The position numbers and the translations under genes are program-made. DNA of 6,822 nucleotides, from assembly GCA_020846515.1 (NCBI GenBank), contig JADLDX010000895.1, forward strand, positions 1 through 6,822, in the 5' to 3' direction. The notes beneath the pieces were generated by a model. The model saw only the letters and a program-made list of their open reading frames with translations. It had not been told where the DNA came from and did no database searches. Origin of the DNA: Pirellulaceae bacterium. Its GTDB lineage: Bacteria > Planctomycetota > Planctomycetia > Pirellulales > Pirellulaceae. Positions 1 to 6,672 of the stretch are shown here, piece after piece. Position 1 is the first letter of the stretch. Each line of letters begins with the position of its first letter.

Positions 1-86
1 GGTCAACAACGAAACAGTCAGCAAAAAAACAGTTATGGCTGTCTCACTGAGCGTAGTCCTTAGACAACGGTCTGTAGTTTCGCAGG

Positions 87-123
87 CGCCCCTGTCGCAG
101 AGCGAGATCGCCTCGCGGGGGCG
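87..123. repeat. GC-rich nested hairpin, possible terminator of an upstream gene or REP-like unit
   Basis: An outer inverted pair CGCCCC (87-92) / GGGGCG (118-123) encloses an inner perfect stem GCGAG (102-106) / CTCGC (112-116) with a five-base loop. It is followed by CTTTT at 131-135, a weak T tract several bases beyond the stem. It could end transcription of a gene lying to the left of the window, or be a dispersed palindromic repeat. Copy number in the genome would decide, and only one copy is seen here. Confidence 0.45.
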
Positions 124-172
124 TCGCTGACTTTTAGAAGAAACAAGCGAAGATCGTAAGATGGGCAACCTC

Positions 173-210
173 GCCCGTCATCTCAATTTCAACTCGGGCA
201 AAAGTGCTCA
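173..210. repeat. 38-bp direct repeat, copy 1
   Basis: This stretch matches 418-455 at 35 of 38 positions by direct alignment. It begins GCCCG and has CGGGC at 195-199, so each unit can fold into a 5-bp stem around a 17-base loop. The bases after it (GATCCA at 217-222) also have a counterpart after copy 2 (GATCCA at 457-462), so the original repeated block was probably longer and has lost a few bases in copy 2. There is no associated coding function. Confidence 0.8.
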
Positions 211-279
211 AGCTACGATCCAAGCCGAAAAACACCGGCCAGCAGTTCAAACTATATGCCGCTTTGAGCTGCATTCTTT

Positions 280-301
280 TTCTGTCCCCCTTTTTTCTGT
301 C
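280..301 (+). repeat. Left arm of a 22-bp inverted repeat (TCTGTC type)
   Basis: The arm begins TTCTGTCC, has a pyrimidine core of five C and six T, and closes with CTGTC. Its reverse complement matches 389-410 at 21 of 22 positions; the single difference is C versus T at arm position 9. The motif CTGTC occurs at both ends of each arm. An 87-base segment (302-388) separates the arms. The design resembles REP/BIME or MITE-like units mobilised in trans by Y1 (RAYT-type) transposases, but no transposase lies in the window, so that assignment is inference. Confidence 0.8.
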
Positions 302-388
302 TCTCGTCTTCAATTCTTCCCAGCAAGAGTTTCGTTATCGACCAGCCCGCCGCCTCAGTAAATCCCCAGCCTGTACAAGCCGGAGGAA

Positions 389-410
389 GACAGAAAAAAG
401 GAGGACAGAA
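389..410 (-). repeat. Right arm of the 22-bp inverted repeat
   Basis: This is the reverse-complement partner of 280-301 (GACAG, six A, GGAGG, ACAGAA). Six bases after its end the second 38-bp direct repeat's extended stem begins at 416. The two repeat types are thus nested: one direct repeat lies outside each arm, at unequal distances (69 bases on the left, 7 on the right). Pairing of the two arms in RNA would give a strong stem with a large loop; it lacks terminator geometry because the loop is 87 bases. Confidence 0.8.
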
Positions 411-417
411 CAAAGTT

Positions 418-455
418 GCCCGTCATCTCAATTTCAATTCGGGCAAGAGTGCCCA
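418..455. repeat. 38-bp direct repeat, copy 2
   Basis: This is the second copy of the 173-210 repeat, with three substitutions. Its stem is better than in copy 1: TTGCCCG (416-422) pairs perfectly with CGGGCAA (440-446), 7 bp around 17 bases. The three differences are all transitions (C/T, A/G, T/C), consistent with age rather than recent duplication. Confidence 0.8.
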
Positions 456-464
456 GGATCCAGC

Positions 465-499
465 GTCTCAATCCCGAATTGGCCCTGTCAAGAGTGCTT
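465..499. repeat. Degenerate third copy of the direct repeat
   Basis: This stretch keeps the two ends of the unit: a TCTCAAT start (466-472) and the CAAGAGTGC end (489-497). The middle differs in length and sequence and has lost the GCCCG/CGGGC stem. It lies immediately after copy 2, so it may be a decayed tandem copy. The support is only two short blocks of identity in the same order, hence the lower confidence. Confidence 0.4.
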
Positions 500-620
500 A
501 CTGGTCGGTAGCGGCGATCATTGGCTGCGAAATTCTTGAAAACAGGAACATAATCGTGCCCCTTTAGCTGGTAAAATACCTGCTTCCAGGCGTTTCACAT
601 CCTGCAGTTCGGCGGCGATC

Positions 621-2987
621 ATGGCATATCGATGGAATAGACTCGGACTCTGCTTTCTATGGGTGACAAGTTGTTTTGGTGGATCGGCTCTCGGACAAAA
701 AAGTCAACCGCCGACCGACGCAGAACCCAAACCAGATTTTCCAAACTTTGTGCGGTCCTACTGTCTCGACTGCCACAGCCAGGATTCAAAAGACGCACGC
801 ATCTCGCTTGATCGGTTGCTCGATTCGCCCATCGTTGAAAATGCCGGCCCGTGGGAAAGCGTCGTACGTAAGCTCCAGTCGCGACAAATGCCACCGGCTG
901 GCTCGCCTCGCCCCAGCGCAGCTGAGTATCAAAGCGCCATTGCAGTTCTGACGAAGACGCTGGACGATCGGGCGCAGCAACAACCTACCCCCGGATACGT
1001 CGAGACATTTCGCCGACTCACAAGAACGGAGTATCGAAATTCGATCCGTGACTTGCTGGGGTTGGAGATTAATGTCAACGAGATGTTGCCCAGCGATGAA
1101 GCCAGTCACGGGTTTGACAACATAACCGTCACGAATCTATCGCCCATGTTGTTGGATCGTTACGTTTCCGCCGCTCGCAAGATCAGCCGGCTCGCCGTCG
1201 GTGTTCGCGCCGAAGCGGATAACGAAGAAGTTTATCGAATACCACCCGATGTCACTCAAGATGTTCACATTCCAGGCACTCCCATCGGCACACGAGGTGG
1301 CGCGGTCGTTCAACATAACTTTCCTCAGAACGGCGAGTACGAGATCCAAGTGCGTTTGATGCGTGATCGTAACGACGAGATTGAAAGCTTGCGACGCAGA
1401 CACGAGATAGAAGTATTGATCGATCGCGAGTTCAAGGGTTCGCTCGAGGTCAAGCGTCCAAGTGACGGCACCAGCGATAAGCTAGTGGATTCAAACCTGA
1501 CTGTCCGAGTTCGGCTCGAGGCCGGTCCGCACAAGGTAGCAGTTGTCTTTCCAGAGATATCCTCATCGCTACTGGAATCGGTGCGACAGCCACTCAACGT
1601 GCACTTCAACTTCTACCGGCATCCGCGGATCGGACCCGCTATCTATCAAATAAGCATCCGCGGCCCCTTTGCAGGTGTGCCGCCTACCGACACCCCTAGC
1701 CGTCGACGCATATTTTCTGTCTACCCCACCACGGAAGCCGATCAACAACGCTGTGCTGAAACGATCATCACTACGTTAGCGCGGCGTGCCTATCGACGCG
1801 AACTGACCGACGCCGATTTGGATTCACTGCTCAAGTTCTATAATCAAGCAGCGAAAACGAGTGGCTTCGATGTTGGTATCGAGAGTGCCCTAAGCGCTAT
1901 CCTAACTAGCCCGCACTTTCTCTTTCGCATCGAACGCGAGCCAGACAATTTGAAGCCCGAAACGGTCTACCCAATTAGTGATACTGAACTGGCAGCGAGA
2001 TTGTCGTTTTTCTTGTGGAGCAGTCTACCCGATGACGAGCTCTTGGATTTGGCTAAGGATGGCAGGCTGCGAGAACCAGCCACGCTCGATGCGCAAGTTC
2101 GACGCATGCTGGCAGACGAAAGAGCCGCGTCTCTGACCAATAATTTTGCAGGTCAGTGGCTGTACCTGCAAAACTTGGACTCCTTTATACCCGACATGCG
2201 ACTGTACCCTGACTTTGACGACAACTTGCGTCAAGCAATGAGGCGCGAGACGGAACTCTTCTTTCAAAGTATCGTCAACGAGAATCGAAGCGTCTTGGAC
2301 TTGATTGGGGCCGACTACACGTTCCTCAACGAGCGTCTGGCTAAACACTATGGAATTGCGCACGTCTATGGCAGTCACTTCCGGCGCGTGACGCTCGATC
2401 AGGGCAGCCGTCGCGGTGGCCTGCTCAGGCAAGGCAGCGTTTTGGCGGTAACCTCTTATGCAACGCGAACATCACCGGTGGTGCGTGGCCATTGGGTCCT
2501 CAAGAACTTGCTAGGCAATCCTCCGCCGCCTCCACCGCCCAATGTCCCGGCACTGGAAGATAATACTGTGTCCGCAGAGCTTTCGTTGCGTGATCGCTTG
2601 GAACAACATCGTGCCAATGCTGCCTGTGCCAGCTGTCATAACTTGTTGGACCCAGTCGGTTTCGCGCTAGAGAACTACGATGCCATCGGACGCTGGCGCG
2701 ACAGTGAGAATGGGGAAGCCCTCGATACCAGTGGTTCTTTGTGGGACGGAACTGAACTGCACGGCGCAGACGATCTGGAACAATCCATCCTGAATCACCC
2801 CGACCTATTTGCCCAAACGTTGACAGAAAAGCTGATGACCTATGCGTTAGGTCGAGGCATCGAAGCTTATGATGCACCGGCTGTGCGTAAGGTATTGCAT
2901 CAGTCTCGATCAGAGGGTTATCGTTTTGTTGATCTAGTACTTGGAATCGCCAAGAGTGTTCCGTTTCAAATGAGGAGTTCTCAATGA
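621..2987 (+). CDS. Exported PSCyt/DUF1592-family multidomain protein with two c-type heme motifs
   Basis: The protein has 788 residues, normal for the long form of this planctomycete family. The N-terminus MAYRWNR plus a hydrophobic stretch reads as a Sec signal ending near ALG|Q (about residue 25), but VTSC at 15-18 also fits a lipobox. Domains in order: PSCyt1-like heme region (CLDCH at 48-52, possible Met ligand in QMPP at 90); DUF1587/PSD3 (RRLTRTEYRNSIRDLLGL, about 131-148); a beta-rich carbohydrate-binding-like region (about 205-350); DUF1595 (about 378-440); DUF1592 (about 450-580); DUF1588 (about 595-693) with seven prolines at 634-640 and a second heme motif CASCH at 669-673; DUF1585 (about 705-782). 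The two motifs imply covalent heme and an electron-transfer role outside the cytoplasm; the actual reaction is unknown for the family. ATG 621 is the only ATG after the in-frame stop at 537-539; no Shine-Dalgarno is visible. It overlaps the DUF1552 gene, its usual partner. Confidence 0.93.
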   Translation: MAYRWNRLGLCFLWVTSCFGGSALGQKSQPPTDAEPKPDFPNFVRSYCLDCHSQDSKDARISLDRLLDSPIVENAGPWESVVRKLQSRQMPPAGSPRPSAAEYQSAIAVLTKTLDDRAQQQPTPGYVETFRRLTRTEYRNSIRDLLGLEINVNEMLPSDEASHGFDNITVTNLSPMLLDRYVSAARKISRLAVGVRAEADNEEVYRIPPDVTQDVHIPGTPIGTRGGAVVQHNFPQNGEYEIQVRLMRDRNDEIESLRRRHEIEVLIDREFKGSLEVKRPSDGTSDKLVDSNLTVRVRLEAGPHKVAVVFPEISSSLLESVRQPLNVHFNFYRHPRIGPAIYQISIRGPFAGVPPTDTPSRRRIFSVYPTTEADQQRCAETIITTLARRAYRRELTDADLDSLLKFYNQAAKTSGFDVGIESALSAILTSPHFLFRIEREPDNLKPETVYPISDTELAARLSFFLWSSLPDDELLDLAKDGRLREPATLDAQVRRMLADERAASLTNNFAGQWLYLQNLDSFIPDMRLYPDFDDNLRQAMRRETELFFQSIVNENRSVLDLIGADYTFLNERLAKHYGIAHVYGSHFRRVTLDQGSRRGGLLRQGSVLAVTSYATRTSPVVRGHWVLKNLLGNPPPPPPPNVPALEDNTVSAELSLRDRLEQHRANAACASCHNLLDPVGFALENYDAIGRWRDSENGEALDTSGSLWDGTELHGADDLEQSILNHPDLFAQTLTEKLMTYALGRGIEAYDAPAVRKVLHQSRSEGYRFVDLVLGIAKSVPFQMRSSQ
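2972..2977 (+). promoter_or_regulatory. Shine-Dalgarno GAGGAG for the DUF1552 gene
   Basis: GAGGAG ends six bases before ATG 2984, an ideal spacing, and lies inside the last codons of the upstream gene. It decides the start: the alternative in-frame ATG at 2993 would sit 15 bases away. With the ATGA overlap (start 2984-2986, stop 2985-2987) this points to translational coupling. It is the only strong ribosome-binding site in the operon. Confidence 0.8.
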
Positions 2988-4333
2988 TCATCATGAAGAA
3001 ATCGCTGCCTCGCAGAACATTCTTGCGTGGTATCGGCGCAACTTTGTCACTGCCGCTGTTGGACGCCATGATTCCGTCGCTGACAGCGCTGGCCAATACC
3101 CCGGCCAGCCCCAACAAGTTGCAGCGACTCGGCTTTGTTTACATGCCCATGGGCTGCGATATTTCCCGCTGGACTCCACCAGGTGGCGATACGCTGGGTG
3201 AGTTATCGCCGACACTTATGCCGCTGGAACCCGTGAAAAACAAAGTCGCAATCGTTTCGAATATGGAGCTGAAGAACGCATATCCCGGAACACATGCCAC
3301 GTCCAATTCATCGTTTCTGAGCGCAGCTTCAGCCAAACGCACCGAGAGCACTGACTACTATCTAGGCACCACCGTCGATCAGGTAGCCGCTCAGCAACTA
3401 GGCCGCGACACCCAGTTGCCGTCACTGGAACTGGCCATGGATTTGCTCTCAGTAATTGGGCAATGTGACAATGGCTACGCTTGTGTCTATCAGAACAATC
3501 TCTCATGGTCTTCTCCGACAACTCCGCTGCCTGCCGAGGCGCATCCGCGTATCGTGTTTGAAAGAATTTTCGGTGAAGGAGCTGATGGAGCGAAACGGCG
3601 ACAGGCGCTGCAAGAAAAAACAAGCTTGCTGGACTCCATGACTCAGGAACTCAAACGCTTAAAAAGCACACTTGGGCCAGCCGACCAACGCCGGGTCGAT
3701 GAATATTTGGAATCAGTACGAAACGTCGAGCAAAGGATCCAACGGGCTGAAGCTATGTCAGCCGAGAATCCATTGCCTGATGTTGACCGTCCCAGCGGCG
3801 TACCTGCAGCTTATGCCGATCACGCGCGGCTGATGTTCGACCTGCAACTACTAGCCCTGCAAGGTAACGTTACTCGAGTCACAACGTTCCAAATGGCTCG
3901 CGAGACTAGCAATAGAACCTATCCAGAGATTGGCGTTCCCGATGCGCACCATCCGCTAACCCATCACGGTAACAATCCTGAAAAGATTGCGCGCATGGCT
4001 AAGATCAATCGTTTCCATGTTTCACTGTTCGCGGAATTCCTCCAGAAGCTGGAAGCAACGCCAGAAGGCAATGGAACGCTGCTCGATAATGTCCTGTATC
4101 TCTATGGCAGTGGCATGGGAAATCCCAACGTGCATGATCACACAAACCTACCGATCATTGTTGCTGGGGGAGCGGCCGGCAAAATGCAAGGTGGTCGACA
4201 CATTCGATTCAAGGAGCCTACGCCACTGGCCAATCTCAACTTGACTCTACTGGACAAGGTCGGTGCCAACATGGATCGATTTGCCGATAGCAATGGCAAG
4301 GTTGATCAACTTTTCGAACCGCTATCGTTTTAG
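2984..4333 (+). CDS. DUF1552 family protein with a twin-arginine signal
   Basis: The protein has 449 residues, the usual length for DUF1552. The N-terminus has a clear Tat motif, RRTFLRG (10-16), followed by a hydrophobic stretch and a plausible cleavage site near ALANT (about 35-39), so the protein is probably exported folded. Family marks are the early PMGCD segment (55-59), a helical, probably coiled region rich in K/E/Q (about 203-258), the block GNVTRVTTFQMARETSNR (294-311) with the His-rich AHHPLTHHG (321-329), and the C-terminal LLDNVLYLYGSGMGNPNVHD (366-385) with VHDHTNLP and a glycine-rich IIVAGG. The last segments recall the related DUF1501 family and alkaline-phosphatase-like folds, and the conserved His/Asp/Glu residues could bind metal; that is inference, as no activity is established. 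Genes of this family nearly always follow a DUF1592-type gene, as here, with a 4-base overlap. ATG 2984 was chosen over 2993 because of the GAGGAG six bases upstream. Confidence 0.95.
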   Translation: MIIMKKSLPRRTFLRGIGATLSLPLLDAMIPSLTALANTPASPNKLQRLGFVYMPMGCDISRWTPPGGDTLGELSPTLMPLEPVKNKVAIVSNMELKNAYPGTHATSNSSFLSAASAKRTESTDYYLGTTVDQVAAQQLGRDTQLPSLELAMDLLSVIGQCDNGYACVYQNNLSWSSPTTPLPAEAHPRIVFERIFGEGADGAKRRQALQEKTSLLDSMTQELKRLKSTLGPADQRRVDEYLESVRNVEQRIQRAEAMSAENPLPDVDRPSGVPAAYADHARLMFDLQLLALQGNVTRVTTFQMARETSNRTYPEIGVPDAHHPLTHHGNNPEKIARMAKINRFHVSLFAEFLQKLEATPEGNGTLLDNVLYLYGSGMGNPNVHDHTNLPIIVAGGAAGKMQGGRHIRFKEPTPLANLNLTLLDKVGANMDRFADSNGKVDQLFEPLSF

Positions 4334-4342
4334 GTAAAACAC

Positions 4343-6655
4343 ATGACACGTCAACGAGTTAACCTGTCGGTAGCTGTGGGCTTGTTCGCAGTTTTATTTT
4401 TGTCGGGCCTCGCTCAAGCCAGCAACCCAGATCTGGCGGATGCCGTCGAAGCCCAAGAGTTCGACACAGCTACCCGACTGCTCAAATCCGAGCTAGATGT
4501 TAACGCAACTCAACCCGACGGGATGACTGCGTTGCACTGGGCGATCCACCACAACGAGTTGGAATTGGCCAAACTCTTGGTGGACAGAGGCGCGCGCATC
4601 GAAGTCAAAACTCGCTACGGTGTAACACCACTATTCTTGGCTTGTCAAAGCGGCCATCACGAGCTGGTACAGTGGCTACTGACTTCGGGAGCCAATCCAA
4701 ATACAGCGTTACCCAACGGCGAGACTGTTTTGATGACCGCCGCCCGCACGGGGCGTGTCGCTCCAGTTAAAGCACTGATCGCGGCGAGTGCGGAAGTCAA
4801 TGCTCGTGAGAAGAAAGAACAAACAGCGCTGATGTGGGCCTCCGCAGCCGGCAATACCGAAGTAGTCGACGAGTTAATCAAGGCGGGCGCTGATCTGAAA
4901 GCCACACTTTCATCAGGTTTTTCTGCGTTGTTCTTCGCCGTGCGTGAGGGACACACAGATGTGGTGCTCAGGCTATTAAAAGCCGGTTGCGATGTGAACT
5001 CGGTGATGAATACACAGTCAAATTTGAAGTTTAGCCGAGGCCGTTTGAGTACGACTCCCATGATTCTGGCCGTCGAGAATGGTCACTTCGAACTTGGCAA
5101 AAAGTTGATCGACGTCGGCGCGGATCCTAATGCGCATCCCTCTGGATATACGGCACTCCATGCGCTGACATGGGTTCGAAAACCAATTCGAGGTGACGGT
5201 GACCCGCCACCGCGAGGCTCCGGCAAAGTGAACAGCCTGGACATGGTTCGAATACTGGCAACATCAGGTGCCGATCTCAATGCACGCTCGGAGAATGGCA
5301 AGTCGGAGCTCGGGCGCTTCACTTATACGGGATCAACACCACTCTTGCTGGCAGCTCAAGCATCCGATCTGACGCTAGTCAAATTGCTCGTGCAACTAGG
5401 TGCCGATCCAAACATCACCAACTCGGATGGGACCAGTCCACTACTAGCGGCCAGCGGTGTGGGAGCACTGGGCGATGGCGATGAGTCGGCCGGGACGGAA
5501 GAAGAGACCATTGCGACGATAGATTATCTTCTGACCTTAGGCGCTGATATCAACGCTGTCGACAATAACGGCGAGACGGCGATGCACGGCGCGGCTTACC
5601 AAAGCTTGGCCAAACTGGTTAGTTTTCTGAGCCAACACGGTGCAGATGTAGAGGCTTGGCATCGCGAGAATCGCGCCGGCTGGACGCCGTTGGTGATTGC
5701 CGAAGGATTCCGTCCTGGAAATTTTCGTCCATCCCCCGACACCATCTCGGCCATCAAGTCCGCCCTGCGTGCCGCAAATGTACAAGCTCCCGAACCTATA
5801 GTGTTGAAAGAGCATTTGCGTAGTTGGTCAACGGTCCGCAATGAAGACAAGGCCTGGGTAATCAAAAACGTCCAATACGCAAAAGTCGACAACAAATCAC
5901 TATTGCTGGATCTCCATTTTCCAGAGCGCGTCGCCGGATCAGCACTCATCGTTTGGGTTCACGGCGGTGCATGGCGCGGCGGTTCCAAGGACGATATGCC
6001 TCTCGGTCAACTCGTCAAAGCCGGTTATAGCGTGGCCAGCGTAAACTACCGTCTATCGACCGAAGCGAAATTCCCTGCGCAAATACACGACATCAAAGCC
6101 GCGATTCGTTTCCTGCGCCAGATAGCGCTGCGTTACAAGTATCGCAGCGACCGAATTGCCATCGCAGGCTCGTCGGCCGGTGGTCACCTGGCGGCCCTGG
6201 TCGGCACTACCAATAACCATAAAGATTTAGAGGGAGAGATCGGTACGTGCCTCAAAAACTCTTCGGAGGTGCATGCGATTATCGATCTTTATGGCCCAAC
6301 GAATCTAATGACCATCCTCAGTCAGTCGACGCCGCATGGGCTGAGCGTTCGCAAACCGGCGCTCGATCTGCTCTTGGGCGCCCAGCCGGAAAACGTTCCC
6401 GATCTGGCCAAACTCGCCAGCCCGGTCGAGCACGTGGATGCAACCGATCCGCCACTGCTCATGATTCATGGTGATCAAGACCCGCAGGTACCAATCAATC
6501 AATCGCATGAACTGGCAGGCAAGTATCGGCAGCTGGCACGTCCGATCCAATTCGAAGTCATTCAGGGCGGCGAGCATGGAGGTAAAAGTTTTTACGACGA
6601 CCAAAGACAGGAGTTGATGAAACGATTCTTGGGCGATCAACTTCAAGCGAACTGA
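4343..6655 (+). CDS. Secreted ankyrin-repeat protein fused to a C-terminal alpha/beta-hydrolase (esterase) domain
   Basis: The protein has 770 residues. A Sec signal (hydrophobic 8-22, cleavage after AQA at 26) is followed by about eleven or twelve ankyrin repeats (27-480), for example DGMTALHWAIHHNELELAKL at 59-78. Two repeats carry long insertions (about 277-296, Gly/Pro-rich; about 373-388, acidic), and a Trp-containing end repeat has GWTPLVIAEG (446-455). After a short linker comes a hydrolase of the BD-FAE / esterase-lipase type (about 500-768): oxyanion motif HGGAW (540-544), nucleophile elbow GSSAG (609-613, Ser611), acid in HGDQDPQVP (709-717, probably Asp713), His745 in GGEHGG. The triad is complete, so it should be active on an ester (acyl, feruloyl or acetyl groups); substrate unknown. 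It starts 9 bases after the DUF1552 stop with only a weak AGGT (4332-4335). Ankyrin proteins commonly accompany DUF1592/DUF1552 genes, but the fused hydrolase is unusual. There is no internal stop or frame change at the junction near base 5783. Confidence 0.93.
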   Translation: MTRQRVNLSVAVGLFAVLFLSGLAQASNPDLADAVEAQEFDTATRLLKSELDVNATQPDGMTALHWAIHHNELELAKLLVDRGARIEVKTRYGVTPLFLACQSGHHELVQWLLTSGANPNTALPNGETVLMTAARTGRVAPVKALIAASAEVNAREKKEQTALMWASAAGNTEVVDELIKAGADLKATLSSGFSALFFAVREGHTDVVLRLLKAGCDVNSVMNTQSNLKFSRGRLSTTPMILAVENGHFELGKKLIDVGADPNAHPSGYTALHALTWVRKPIRGDGDPPPRGSGKVNSLDMVRILATSGADLNARSENGKSELGRFTYTGSTPLLLAAQASDLTLVKLLVQLGADPNITNSDGTSPLLAASGVGALGDGDESAGTEEETIATIDYLLTLGADINAVDNNGETAMHGAAYQSLAKLVSFLSQHGADVEAWHRENRAGWTPLVIAEGFRPGNFRPSPDTISAIKSALRAANVQAPEPIVLKEHLRSWSTVRNEDKAWVIKNVQYAKVDNKSLLLDLHFPERVAGSALIVWVHGGAWRGGSKDDMPLGQLVKAGYSVASVNYRLSTEAKFPAQIHDIKAAIRFLRQIALRYKYRSDRIAIAGSSAGGHLAALVGTTNNHKDLEGEIGTCLKNSSEVHAIIDLYGPTNLMTILSQSTPHGLSVRKPALDLLLGAQPENVPDLAKLASPVEHVDATDPPLLMIHGDQDPQVPINQSHELAGKYRQLARPIQFEVIQGGEHGGKSFYDDQRQELMKRFLGDQLQAN

Positions 6656-6672
6656 AATGCGAGACTTAGCCA

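Larger units (their letters stand above)
1..620. other. Gene-free, repeat-rich intergenic region upstream of the operon
   Basis: No open frame here looks like a real gene. The two short + strand frames (161-361 and 204-539) run through repeats, have compositions typical of translated low-complexity DNA, and show no recognisable domain. What the region does hold is a GC-rich hairpin near 87-123, two near-identical 38-bp direct repeats with a third degraded copy, and a long-armed inverted repeat between the two good copies. No tRNA or rRNA was recognised. The stretch from about 500 to 620 must contain the operon promoter if the three genes are transcribed from here, but no convincing -35/-10 pair is visible; TAAAAT at 572-577 is the only decent -10-like hexamer and lacks a properly spaced -35. 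Confidence 0.75.

Noticed and set aside
173..499. Possible CRISPR array from repeated 38-bp units with stems
   Set aside because: There are only two good copies, the spacing is irregular (207 bases between copies, then about 9), the third copy is degenerate, and no cas gene is present.
161..539. Two short + strand open frames of 66 and 111 residues in the upstream gap
   Set aside because: They overlap each other in different frames, run through the direct and inverted repeats, have no ribosome-binding site and no recognisable domain.
536..577. Candidate operon promoter: TTGAAA at 536-541 with TAAAAT at 572-577
   Set aside because: The spacer is 30 bases, far from the 16-18 expected for a housekeeping promoter, and no other -35 fits the -10-like hexamer.
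2500..3117. 205-residue open frame on the - strand
   Set aside because: It lies antisense across the end of the DUF1592-family gene and the start of the DUF1552 gene, both strongly supported by domain motifs; it has no domain of its own.
5750..5830. Possible frameshift or lost stop creating the ankyrin-hydrolase junction
   Set aside because: The frame is continuous, the linker sequence is ordinary, both flanking domains are intact, and no separate ribosome-binding site with a start codon is apparent at the junction; a true fusion is the simpler reading, though comparison with relatives is still needed.
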